Shown: piece by piece, positions 17,152 through 25,438 of the stretch
Position numbering within the stretch: position 1 is the stretch's first letter
Layout of the letters: the number at the start of each line of letters is the position of its first letter
Assembly (NCBI GenBank): GCA_910584585.1
Contig: CAJUBP010000005.1
Span: 1 to 64,000 of the forward strand
Length of the DNA: 64,000 bases
From: an uncultured Lachnospiraceae bacterium
GTDB taxonomy: Bacteria; Bacillota; Clostridia; Lachnospirales; Lachnospiraceae
Direction: 5' to 3'
Position numbers and translations under genes: made by a program
Notes under the pieces: model-generated
Database searches by the model: none
The model's input: only the letters and a program-made list of their open reading frames with translations
What the model was told of the DNA's origin: nothing

Positions 17152-20100
17152 ATGAGCGACGTAAGACGAATTTTTGTGGAAAAGAAACCTGATTTTGCAA
17201 TTCAGGCAAAAGAGCTTCAGTCAGAAATCAGAAGCTATCTGGGAATCGGGACAGTCACCGGAGTGCGGGTGCTGATCCGCTATGACGTGGAGCGTATTTC
17301 GGAAGAAACTTATCAGAAAGCATTGGTTACGGTATTTTCCGAGCCTCCGGTGGATGATGTTTATGAGGAAACTTTTGAACTGGGAAACGCCCAGGCCTTC
17401 AGCGTGGAATATCTGCCAGGCCAGTATGACCAGCGGGCGGATTCTGCCGAACAGTGCGTGAAGCTGTTAAATGAAAATGAAGAGCCTGTGATCCGCACGG
17501 CCACTACGTATGTGATTGAAGGAGAAGTGACCCCGGAGCAGTTAGCGGCAATCAAAAAGCACTGCATCAATCCGGTGGATTCCAGGGAAACTGGCCTGGA
17601 GAAGCCTCTGACACTGGAAGAGACCTTTGAAGAGCCGGAGGATGTGAAGATTTTAGAAGGATTTACGGAGATGGCGGAGAAAAAGTTGAAGAATCTCTAT
17701 GATTCTTTCGGGCTTGCCATGACCTTTAAAGATTTCCTGCATATCCAGAATTATTTCCGGGAGGAGGAAAAGCGTGATCCTTCCATGACAGAAATCCGCG
17801 TATTGGACACCTACTGGTCCGATCACTGCCGCCACACCACGTTTTCTACTGAGTTAAAAGAGGTGACCTTTGGAGAAGGATTTTATCGGAAGCCTATGAT
17901 GGACGCCTGGGAGGACTATCAGAATACTCATAAAGAATTATACCAGGGCCGGGAGGATAAATTCATCTGCCTGATGGATCTTGCGCTGATGGCCATGAAA
18001 CGGCTGAAAAAAGAAGGAAAATTAGAGGATCAGGAAGAGTCTGAAGAGATCAACGCCTGTTCTATTGTGGTACCGGTGGAGGTGGATGGCCAGACTGAAG
18101 AATGGCTGGTGAATTTTAAAAATGAAACCCACAACCATCCCACGGAAATTGAGCCTTTCGGCGGCGCGGCCACCTGCCTGGGCGGCGCCATTCGGGATCC
18201 CCTTTCCGGACGGACTTATGTGTACCAGGCAATGCGTGTCACCGGCGCGGCGGATCCTACCCGCCCGGTATCGGAAACCATGGAGGGCAAGCTTCCCCAG
18301 AAAAAACTGGTCAGACAGGCTGCCCACGGATACAGCTCATACGGCAACCAGATTGGCCTGGCCACCGGATATGTAAAGGAGATTTATCATCCGGATTACG
18401 CAGCAAAGCGTATGGAAATCGGAGCCGTGATGGGAGCCGCGCCGAGACGCGCCGTGCAGCGTCTGACCTCTGATCCGGGAGATGTGATCATTTTGCTGGG
18501 AGGGCGGACCGGCCGGGATGGAATCGGCGGCGCCACAGGTTCCTCCAAGGCCCATAACACAGAATCCACCGCAGTATGCGGGGCGGAAGTGCAGAAGGGA
18601 AATCCCCCTACGGAGCGTAAGATCCAGCGTTTGTTCCGCCGGGAAGAAGTGGCCCATATTATTAAGAAATGCAATGATTTCGGCGCAGGCGGCGTATCGG
18701 TGGCAATCGGCGAACTGGCGGACGGACTTCGGGTTCAGTTGGATAAGGTTCCTAAGAAATACGCTGGCCTGGACGGAACGGAAATCGCTATTTCTGAATC
18801 CCAGGAGCGTATGGCAGTGGTGGTTGCTCCGGAGGATGTGCAGCAGTTCCTTAAGTATGCCGGGGAAGAGAATCTGGAAGCCGTTGAGGTGGCCAAGGTG
18901 ACGGAAGAACCGAGACTGGTTCTGGAATGGAGAGGGAAAGAAATCGTAAATATTTCCCGGGCGTTTTTAAATACCAACGGCGCCCATCAGGAAACCAGGG
19001 TAGCAGTTGACATTCCCTCAGAAGAAGGCAATTTTTTTGAGAAAAAGGAGATTAAGGCAGTTGCAGAGGCGCTGAAAAAAGGCCAGGTAAAAGAAGCATG
19101 GCTGGCAACGCTGTCCGATTTGAACGTGTGCTCCCAAAAAGGTCTGGTGGAAATGTTTGACGGCTCCATCGGCGCAGGCAGCGTATTGATGCCCTACGGC
19201 GGAAAATATCAGCTGACGGAAACTCAGAGCATGGTGGCAAAGCTTCCGGTGACCACAGGCAAATGCGACGCCGTAACCATGATGGCTTACGGATTTGATC
19301 CGGAATTGTCTTCCTGGAGCCCTTATCACGGAGCTGTTTACGCCGTTTTGGAATCGATGGCCAGAATTGTGGCGGCCGGCGGAGATTACAAAAAGATACG
19401 TTTTACTTTCCAGGAATATTTCCGCAGGATGAGCGAGGATCCCAGCCGCTGGAGCCAGCCCTTCGCGGCTCTTTTGGGAGCTTACAGCGCTCAGATCGGC
19501 TTTGGGCTTCCCTCCATTGGCGGAAAGGATTCCATGTCCGGAACCTTTAATGACATTGATGTGCCGCCTACCCTGGTGTCTTTTGCGGTGGATGTGGCAA
19601 AAGAACAGGATATCATTACCCCGGAGCTGAAACAGCCGGGCAATAAGCTTATGATATTTAAAATTGCAGCGGATGAATATGATTTGCCGGTTTACGCTCA
19701 GGTGATGAAATTATATGACGCCGTTCATTCTCTGATTCAGCAGAAAGCCATTGTATCTGCCTATGCCCTGGACGGAAAAGGCATTGCGGCGGCCGTCAGC
19801 AAAATGGCTTTCGGAAATAAGCTGGGCGTTACCATGGAATCAGATGTGTGCCAGGACTGCATGTTCTCCCCCCATTTCGGCAAACTGATTGCGGAAGTTC
19901 CGGCGGATCAAGTGGATTTGGTGGAAGAAACCATTCAGGCTGCCATGAAAGGATATGAGAAAGGGGCGGCCACAGATGAAACAGAGGCTCCGGAAGCCGG
20001 CTGCGGACATCTGTCTTACTGCAGAGTGATCGGCGAAGTGAACGGACTGCAGAAATTTATTTACGGCGATACGGTAATTACCATGGAAGAGGCTCTCGGC

Positions 20101-21015
20101 GCATGGACCGGCACATTGGAAAAAGTATTCCCAACCGTTGCGGCAGAAGGCAAAGAAGAACTGGAAACCGATGTATTCCATACAGAAAATATCTATGTGT
20201 GCAGGCATAAAACGGCAAGGCCGAAGGTATTTATTCCTGTATTTCCGGGAACCAACTGCGAATATGACAGCGCCAAAGCTTTCGAACGGGCAGGGGCTGA
20301 CCCAATCGTAAAAGTATTCAAAAACTTAAGCCCAGAAGATATCAGAGATTCTGTAGATGTGTTTGTAAAAGCCATTGAACAATCTCAGATTATTATGTTC
20401 CCAGGCGGTTTTTCCGCCGGAGACGAGCCGGAGGGAAGCGCGAAATTCTTTGCGACTGCGTTCCGCAATGAGAAAATGGCAGAGGCAGTCAACCGTTTAC
20501 TGCAGCAAAGAGACGGTCTGATGCTGGGAATCTGCAACGGCTTCCAGGCATTGATTAAGCTTGGCCTTGTGCCTTACGGAGAAATCCGCCAGCAAAAAGA
20601 AGATTCCCCCACATTGACCTACAACACCATCGGACGCCATATTTCCAAAATGGTATATACCAAAGTGGTAACCGACAAATCTCCCTGGCTGGCTCAGGCG
20701 GAATTGGGAAAGGTTTACTGCAATCCGGCCTCCCATGGAGAGGGACGTTTTGTTGCCCCGAAAGAATGGTTGGATAAGCTGTTTGCCAACGGCCAGGTGG
20801 CCACCCAGTATGTCAACGAGGCGGGAGTTCCCACCATGGAAGAAGAGTGGAATATCAACGGCTCTTATCTGGCAGTTGAGGGAATCACCAGCCCGGACGG
20901 AAGAGTTCTGGGCAAGATGGCTCACTCAGAGCGCCGGGGGGAAAGCGTAGCCGTAAATATTTACGGAGAGCAGGATATGAAGCTGTTTGAGAGCGGAGTG
21001 GCATATTTTAAATAG
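17152..21015 (+). CDS. purL: Phosphoribosylformylglycinamidine (FGAM) synthase, single-chain form
   Basis: 1287 residues. It converts FGAR, glutamine and ATP to FGAM, the fourth step of purine synthesis, in the cytoplasm. The order is an N-terminal domain, two AIR-synthase-like halves (DTYWSDHCRHTTF; FKNETHNHPTEIEPFGGAAT; IGGKDSMSGTF), and a C-terminal class I glutaminase domain with the nucleophile Cys in LGICNGFQALIKLG and a downstream SHGEGRF His. This is the large single-chain type rather than the PurS/Q/L complex. The start is the ATG at 17152, 5 bases after AGGAGGG; an upstream TTG at 17125 lacks a site. No other pur gene lies in the window. Confidence 0.97.
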   Translation: MSDVRRIFVEKKPDFAIQAKELQSEIRSYLGIGTVTGVRVLIRYDVERISEETYQKALVTVFSEPPVDDVYEETFELGNAQAFSVEYLPGQYDQRADSAEQCVKLLNENEEPVIRTATTYVIEGEVTPEQLAAIKKHCINPVDSRETGLEKPLTLEETFEEPEDVKILEGFTEMAEKKLKNLYDSFGLAMTFKDFLHIQNYFREEEKRDPSMTEIRVLDTYWSDHCRHTTFSTELKEVTFGEGFYRKPMMDAWEDYQNTHKELYQGREDKFICLMDLALMAMKRLKKEGKLEDQEESEEINACSIVVPVEVDGQTEEWLVNFKNETHNHPTEIEPFGGAATCLGGAIRDPLSGRTYVYQAMRVTGAADPTRPVSETMEGKLPQKKLVRQAAHGYSSYGNQIGLATGYVKEIYHPDYAAKRMEIGAVMGAAPRRAVQRLTSDPGDVIILLGGRTGRDGIGGATGSSKAHNTESTAVCGAEVQKGNPPTERKIQRLFRREEVAHIIKKCNDFGAGGVSVAIGELADGLRVQLDKVPKKYAGLDGTEIAISESQERMAVVVAPEDVQQFLKYAGEENLEAVEVAKVTEEPRLVLEWRGKEIVNISRAFLNTNGAHQETRVAVDIPSEEGNFFEKKEIKAVAEALKKGQVKEAWLATLSDLNVCSQKGLVEMFDGSIGAGSVLMPYGGKYQLTETQSMVAKLPVTTGKCDAVTMMAYGFDPELSSWSPYHGAVYAVLESMARIVAAGGDYKKIRFTFQEYFRRMSEDPSRWSQPFAALLGAYSAQIGFGLPSIGGKDSMSGTFNDIDVPPTLVSFAVDVAKEQDIITPELKQPGNKLMIFKIAADEYDLPVYAQVMKLYDAVHSLIQQKAIVSAYALDGKGIAAAVSKMAFGNKLGVTMESDVCQDCMFSPHFGKLIAEVPADQVDLVEETIQAAMKGYEKGAATDETEAPEAGCGHLSYCRVIGEVNGLQKFIYGDTVITMEEALGAWTGTLEKVFPTVAAEGKEELETDVFHTENIYVCRHKTARPKVFIPVFPGTNCEYDSAKAFERAGADPIVKVFKNLSPEDIRDSVDVFVKAIEQSQIIMFPGGFSAGDEPEGSAKFFATAFRNEKMAEAVNRLLQQRDGLMLGICNGFQALIKLGLVPYGEIRQQKEDSPTLTYNTIGRHISKMVYTKVVTDKSPWLAQAELGKVYCNPASHGEGRFVAPKEWLDKLFANGQVATQYVNEAGVPTMEEEWNINGSYLAVEGITSPDGRVLGKMAHSERRGESVAVNIYGEQDMKLFESGVAYFK

Positions 21016-21257
21016 ACTGCCTGAAAGACGATGATAATGTGGAATACATTGTTATTTTTGGAAGCAGCGCAGATTTTTCCTGCAATAGTTACAGCGATAT
21101 TGATGTTTATATCAAGTTAGTGGATAGGGAGCGGCCATTAAAGCAAAAACCTGCAATTTCCAGTGAGGTGGATTATATTTATAATCTGGATCAGGATAAT
21201 GCTTTGTTTCGGGAAATTGAACGGACAGGCGTTTTGGTCTATGAGCGAAAGGAGTAG
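21012..21257 (+). pseudogene. Truncated minimal nucleotidyltransferase (MNT) of an MNT/HEPN pair
   Basis: Readable as about 80 residues with the nucleotidyltransferase signature: EYIVIFGSS, then SYSDIDVYIKL, the Gly-Ser and Asp-x-Asp metal-binding pattern. The N-terminal helix expected before this is missing: the frame opens just after a stop inside the end of purL, and the first usable start is a GTG at 21039 without a ribosome-binding site. MNT proteins act as antitoxins that AMPylate HEPN ribonucleases. Here the gene looks decayed along with its partner. Confidence 0.6.
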
Positions 21258-21258
21258 T

Positions 21259-21635
21259 ATGTGCGATATCAGGTATTTTAAAAATGCCATCTCGAATGTG
21301 TAGGAGTTACCGTTCCCAATACCCATGCGATTGACAGGCTGGTGCAGATGTCAGGAAATAATGGTTCCATGGCAGTGATCACAGAGTGGCTGGAAGAACA
21401 CGTTGACATGCTGACGCGCTGGGAAGTTGAAACCAGATACAATCTTGACTTTTGCCTGGAATTAGAAAAGGTAAAAAAGAGTTACGAAAAAATTGGTGAA
21501 TTCCTTAAGCAGAATGGCTTGGATTATTCCCTTCGGGAAGAATTGCAGGAAGGGGAAGTGAGAGAAAAGCTGATAGCTTTGCTGCCAAAGAGCAAGAAAA
21601 ACTGTGATAATTTTGAATTGAATTGTTTTTATTAG
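21259..21635 (+). pseudogene. Broken HEPN-domain toxin gene
   Basis: A start (ATG at 21259; MCDIRYFKNAIS) stops after 14 codons, and another frame continues as VPNTHAIDRLVQM, then WLEEHVDMLTRWEVETRYNLDF and a C-terminal helix. The second piece matches the back half of HEPN proteins. The middle with the first long helices is missing, so both a frameshift and a deletion are likely. It follows the MNT remnant by one base, the normal order of an MNT/HEPN toxin-antitoxin pair. Confidence 0.55.
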
Positions 21636-21724
21636 ATTTATAAAAAGAGGTTGGCACTGCAGTGAACAATTTTCCGTTTTCCTTGAGGATAAAAAATTTG
21701 CTGTGGGGCGAGAGAGTATTTAAA

Positions 21725-21807
21725 AAATGGAACAAAGAAAGAACTGCCGGAACATACCTGCGCAATTTGCGTGGGTATGTTCCGGCAGTTCTTTCTTTGT
21801 TCCATTT
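21725..21807. repeat. Perfect 34-bp inverted repeat (large hairpin)
   Basis: Arms 21725-21758 and 21774-21807 are exact complements with a 15-base loop; A-run on the left, T-run at the right end of the stem. It is far longer than an ordinary terminator and has kept perfect pairing. It may terminate transcription from the purL side, or be a small palindromic repeat element. Confidence 0.7.
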
Positions 21808-21819
21808 CCTCTGGCGGCA

Positions 21820-21848
21820 TTGACATGTGTATGAAAAAATGCTATTAT
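21820..21848 (+). promoter_or_regulatory. Promoter of the AbiEi-like gene
   Basis: TTGACA (21820-21825), 17 bases, TATTAT (21843-21848), 32 bases before the ATG at 21881. Confidence 0.7.
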
Positions 21849-21880
21849 ATGTGTAACCAAAAATGCGGAAGGGAAACAAA

Positions 21881-22501
21881 ATGAGAACCAGCACTTATTG
21901 CAAATTAGAGAGTTTGTATCCGAAATACGCCGGTTATATCGGAACCCGGGAGTTTCTGGCAGAAGGATTTACGAACCGTCAGATTGCTGCTTTAGCAGAA
22001 GAGGGGTATTTGGAGAAGATTTGTCACGGCTATTATTGGATGATAGGGCGGGGAGACAGTAAGCCGTCAGATTACAAGTGCATCGAGGCATCCCTGAGTA
22101 ATCCCAGGGCGGTGATCTGCCTGGAAAGCGCCTGCTTTTATCAGGGGGCCTTAAAGCAGGAGCCAAAAGTCCTTGCGGTTGCCACAGAGAGGACGGACCG
22201 GAGCGCGATGAAGATGAATTTTCCAATAGAGAGACACTATTTTTCCCGGAATTATTATCCGGTTGCCCAGAAGAAAGTGAACACGGCATTCGGCAGTTAC
22301 CGCATTTATGATGTGGAGAGAAGTATCTGTGATTTGGTTCGGTTGGGCAGAAAAGAAGAAGCGGAAATCATATTTTCGGAAGCAGGCTATGGAACGCAGC
22401 CCTTGGAAAGAATTTTGAGTATGGGCAATGAGGCGGCGGAACAGGAGCGATACAGGAGATTGCTGAAGTACGCGGAATTGTTCCGCGTCAGGATAGTATA
22501 G
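21881..22501 (+). CDS. AbiEi-like type IV antitoxin-domain protein
   Basis: 206 residues from ATG at 21881, with GGAAGGG about 7 bases upstream; the ATG at 21863 lacks a site. The N-terminal winged helix (REFLAEGFTNRQIAALAEEG, then YLEKICHGYYW) and the following SLSNPRAVICLESACFYQG segment match the AbiEi family, which represses its own operon and opposes the AbiEii nucleotidyltransferase toxin. No AbiEii gene follows; instead an Rpn gene starts 67 bases downstream. It is a solitary antitoxin or a free-standing regulator of that family. It has its own strong promoter. Confidence 0.75.
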   Translation: MRTSTYCKLESLYPKYAGYIGTREFLAEGFTNRQIAALAEEGYLEKICHGYYWMIGRGDSKPSDYKCIEASLSNPRAVICLESACFYQGALKQEPKVLAVATERTDRSAMKMNFPIERHYFSRNYYPVAQKKVNTAFGSYRIYDVERSICDLVRLGRKEEAEIIFSEAGYGTQPLERILSMGNEAAEQERYRRLLKYAELFRVRIV

Positions 22502-22624
22502 AGAAAAATGCGAAGAAATAAAAACAAAAGAGGAGAGAAATTGAAATGGGAAAAGGGGAAAATGCCGGATGGGAAAAGGAAAATCAGATTTAAAAGCAGA
22601 TATTGTACTGAAAGAATACTGGAG
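22501..22624 (+). repeat. Direct repeat A, copy 1 (also 23616-23740)
   Basis: About 124 bases, covering the leader and first codons of the Rpn gene, recur almost exactly at 23616-23740 (one extra A and one late substitution). The repeat includes AGGAGAG, an ATG at 22546 opening a 15-codon frame, and the Rpn ATG at 22569. Confidence 0.8.
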
Positions 22625-23573
22625 AAATAATGAGCAGTTTGCAGACTTTTTTAATGCGGTACTATTTGGAGGGAAACAGATCATTAAACCAGATGAGTTA
22701 ACGGATGTTGATTCAGAAGAATCCGCAATACTGGAACATAAAGAATATGCTGAGAGCATGAAAGCTTCCAGAGATCACATCAAGGTCAGAAAGAAGTCTT
22801 CTTCCATAGGCATAGAATTTACAATGCTTGGAATGGAGTCTCAGAAACACATTCATTACGCAATGCCAATGCGTATCATGGGATATGATTACGGAGCCTA
22901 TAAGAAACAGCATGCTGCCAATGCAGCAAAATACCGGGAGGGGAAGGGGATGGATTCAGATGAGTATTTATCAAAGATGAAAAAGAGCGATAAGTTTAGG
23001 CCGGTGATTACAGCGGTGATATATTACGGAGAGAAACCCTGGGATGGGGCGGTTACCTTGCATGGGATGTTAGACATACCCCGTGAAATGGAAAGGTATG
23101 TAAATGATTACAGAATGCTGTTGGTTCAGGCGAGGAAGAGCGGCTTGAATTTTCATAACGGGAGAAATGAAGATTTCTTTCATCTGTTGGAAATTCTATT
23201 GGACGGAACGATATCAAAGAAAGAGGCAATGAAGAGGGCAATCTCTTACAGTGAGGAACATAACACGGAAAAATCCGTATTAATGGCAGTGGCAGGAGCG
23301 GCCAATGCGAACATAGATTATAACGCGTTTGAGAAAGGAGAAGGGAAAATGTGTACATTGTTTGAAGAAATTGCGGAAGAAGGAAGGATAGAAGGAAGAA
23401 AAGAGGGCAGGCTTGAAGGTCAAATGGAAGGAAGAGCGATGGAAATTATAGAAACTGGAATAGAACTTGAACTTCGAAAATTGGATATTTTAGAAAGACT
23501 GCAAAAGAAATTGGAAATATCACTGCAGAGGGCAGAGGAATATTTCAAGATGTTTGACAGGCGGGCTGTGTAA
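22569..23573 (+). CDS. Rpn family nuclease / PD-(D/E)XK transposase-like protein
   Basis: 334 residues. The N-terminus has the Rpn pattern EQFADFFNAVLFGGKQIIKP, followed by the acidic ELTDVDSEES stretch. A VITAVIYYGEKPWDGAVTLH core strand-turn follows near residue 145, and the C-terminus has the repeated EGRxEGR coiled-coil typical of the family. It resembles the protein at 20-1021. Translation may be coupled to a 15-codon frame at 22546-22593 that overlaps the start. A partly deleted second copy follows directly, so the gene has been duplicated in tandem. Confidence 0.75.
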   Translation: MGKGKSDLKADIVLKEYWRNNEQFADFFNAVLFGGKQIIKPDELTDVDSEESAILEHKEYAESMKASRDHIKVRKKSSSIGIEFTMLGMESQKHIHYAMPMRIMGYDYGAYKKQHAANAAKYREGKGMDSDEYLSKMKKSDKFRPVITAVIYYGEKPWDGAVTLHGMLDIPREMERYVNDYRMLLVQARKSGLNFHNGRNEDFFHLLEILLDGTISKKEAMKRAISYSEEHNTEKSVLMAVAGAANANIDYNAFEKGEGKMCTLFEEIAEEGRIEGRKEGRLEGQMEGRAMEIIETGIELELRKLDILERLQKKLEISLQRAEEYFKMFDRRAV

Positions 23574-23684
23574 AATTATTATTTGACAAGATAGAATGGC
23601 GGGATAAACAACATCGAGAAAAAATGCGAAGAAATAAAAACAAAAGAGGAGAGAAATTGAAATGGGAAAAGGGGAAAATGCCGG

Positions 23685-24129
23685 ATGGGAAAAGGAAAAT
23701 CAGATTTAAAAGCAGATATTGTACTGAAAGATTACTGGAGTGCCACAGTCATTCTCCACGATTTGGAGCATGGAAAACAGAGCAGACCGAGAAAAAGTGA
23801 TGAGAAATGATGAATACGTCCTTGACAAGTAGCAGCAAGGAGCGGCCAATGCAAACATAGATTATAACGCATTTGAGAAAGGAGAAGGGAAAATGTGTAC
23901 GTTGTTTGAAGAAATTGCGGAAGAGGGAAGGATAGAAGGAAGGATAGAAGGACGAAAAGAGGGCAGGCTTGAAGGCCAAATGGAAGGAAGAGCGATGGAA
24001 ATTATAGAAACTGGAATAGAATTTAATCTTCAAAAATTGGATATTTTAGAAAGACTGCAAAAGAAATTGGAGATATCACTGCAGAAAGCAGAGGAATATT
24101 TCAAGATGTTTGACAGGCGGGCTGGGTGA
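23685..24129 (+). pseudogene. Second Rpn copy with the middle replaced
   Basis: The start repeats the intact gene from the ATG at 23685 to about 23740. Then roughly 97 unrelated bases (23741-23838) take the place of the central 230 codons. The gene-like sequence resumes at 23840 with NANIDYNAFEKGEG, and an in-frame ATG at 23893 would give a 78-residue tail. The tail has one extra GRIE unit compared with the first copy. The joint structure suggests duplication followed by deletion with insertion of filler DNA. Confidence 0.7.
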
Positions 24130-24267
24130 AAGGGATTGTTTTGTATTTTGGAGAGTGTTATTAAGAAAGAGAATGCGATGAGATTGCAGATTTAATCTTG
24201 AAAGGTAGCGTAAATAAGTTTGTGTTTTTGGAAATAAATGGCTCCCTTTTGGTAAGAGTTAGGGCAG

Positions 24268-24582
24268 GTGAAGATTTATGGCAGGACAAGGAAAGCCATT
24301 AAAGAAACCATCAGAATTTTCAAAGACAGGAATGTATTGAAGGAGTATCTGGAAAGAAAAGAGCAGGAGGTGGTTGATATGTTAATGGAGTTATATGATC
24401 AGGAAGAAGTGATGAGGTCATATGTGGAGAGTGAGAGGTATGAGGCAGCAGAAAAGGCAGAAAAAGCTGCAAACAAAAAGATAGCACAAAGACTTCTGAT
24501 GATGGGGAAACTTTCTATAGAAGAGGTTGCTATTGGCTCTGGGCTTACAATGGAAGAAGTAGAAGAACTGGCAGGCTTGTAA
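24268..24582 (+). pseudogene. C-terminal fragment of another Rpn-type protein
   Basis: 104 readable residues from a GTG. The pattern RKAIKETIRIFKDRNVLKEY, then LMELYDQEEVMRSYVESE and a final SIEEVAIGSGLTMEEVEELA matches the C-terminal part of Rpn-family proteins, including the terminal HTH-like helix pair. The nuclease domain is absent and there is no good ribosome-binding site, so I call it a remnant, although expression as a small protein cannot be excluded. Confidence 0.6.
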
Positions 24583-24599
24583 TCTGTATAGTGCGGTTG

Positions 24600-24765
24600 C
24601 TAGTATAATCCACCTTAAATAAGCGTACATTTGACAGGCCTAAATTTCCGATAGCACATGTCAAAAATCTTCAGCGTAGAACCACTACGTCTCCGGTTTT
24701 TGAGATGCGCTCTCGAAAATTTATTCTCAGTCAAATGTACGCTTATTTAAGGGGGATTATATTAG
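24600..24765. mobile_element. MITE-like element 2, 166 bp with 36-bp inverted ends
   Basis: Arms 24600-24635 and 24730-24765 are reverse complements with two mismatches. The interior holds CGTAG-AACCA-CTACG, the same small hairpin as in the element at 9650-9815, and no reading frame. Total length is the same (166 bp). The terminal sequences differ, so the two are at most distant relatives. Confidence 0.6.
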
Positions 24766-24784
24766 TTTATAATAATCTGAGAAG

Positions 24785-24822
24785 AAAACAGGATTCACAG
24801 AAATGTGTTGTCCTGTTTTTTT
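24785..24822 (+). terminator. Intrinsic terminator-like hairpin
   Basis: AAAACAGGA pairs with TCCTGTTTT, with an inner CACA/TGTG stem, and is followed by a T-run. Confidence 0.6.
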
Positions 24823-25075
24823 GCTGGGAAATATTAAGTGGAATTCCTGATTATTGTGAAAAGTGTTGGAGTTTTTCTCAATGAAATTCCTTTGTGATAT
24901 GCTTAACAAGGAAAGAGGACTAAAGCATCGGTGGAAGGAGGATTTCTTGGAGAAATATTATTTTGAGAAAGAGTGGAAGGAGTCTTATTACTCAAAGAAG
25001 ACAAATCAACAGTTCTGGTTTTAGGTGGGGAGAACTGGAAATTTCCTGTCCAGAGATTGCCGAAACCCTTAATAA

Positions 25076-25306
25076 ATTTTAAGGAGGAAAGGTTATAGAG
25101 ATCATTACACAGAATGTGGAAAATGCTGTGTTCATAGGGAAGACATTTTATTGAACCCCAAAGACATTTATAACATGTCCAAGGAACTGGGCATGTCCTC
25201 AGATGAGATGACAAAAAAATACTGTGAAAGAATGGTTGGGGTTTTTTGGATTCCAGTTGAGGATAAGTTCTTCATCCAATGGCATAAAGTCATTAGGAAC
25301 TGTTAA
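25076..25306 (+). pseudogene. YkgJ-family cysteine-cluster protein remnant
   Basis: An open frame without a proper start reads CGKCC followed by HREDILLNPKDIYNMSKELG, then KKYCERMVG. This is the start of the YkgJ/FliB-type putative metal-binding family, whose signature is C-x2-C-x-CC with a later Tyr-Cys. The first Cys of the cluster is lost, the frame stops after about 75 codons and the rest is missing. The 24823-25075 stretch before it has no gene that I recognise. Confidence 0.55.
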
Positions 25307-25351
25307 AAAATAACTTTTAAATAGTGTGCAGGATTTTTCTTCGAAAAGGAT

Positions 25352-25385
25352 GAAAAAGCAGCAGATGAATCTCTGCTGCTTTTTC
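25352..25385. terminator. Terminator of the fibronectin-type gene (probably bidirectional)
   Basis: A perfect 14-bp stem (25352-25365 with 25372-25385) with A-run on one side and T-run on the other, 54 bases past the stop of the minus-strand gene. A second small inverted repeat, GTTGACTATAC/GTATGGTCAAC, lies at 25406-25428. Confidence 0.7.
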
Positions 25386-25438
25386 GGATATACCATATAA
25401 AGATTGTTGACTATACTGTATGGTCAACTATTTAGATT

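Noticed and set aside
21725..21807. CRISPR or phage attachment site
   Set aside because: There is a single palindrome and no repeat-spacer series or integrase gene; no CRISPR array was seen anywhere in the window.
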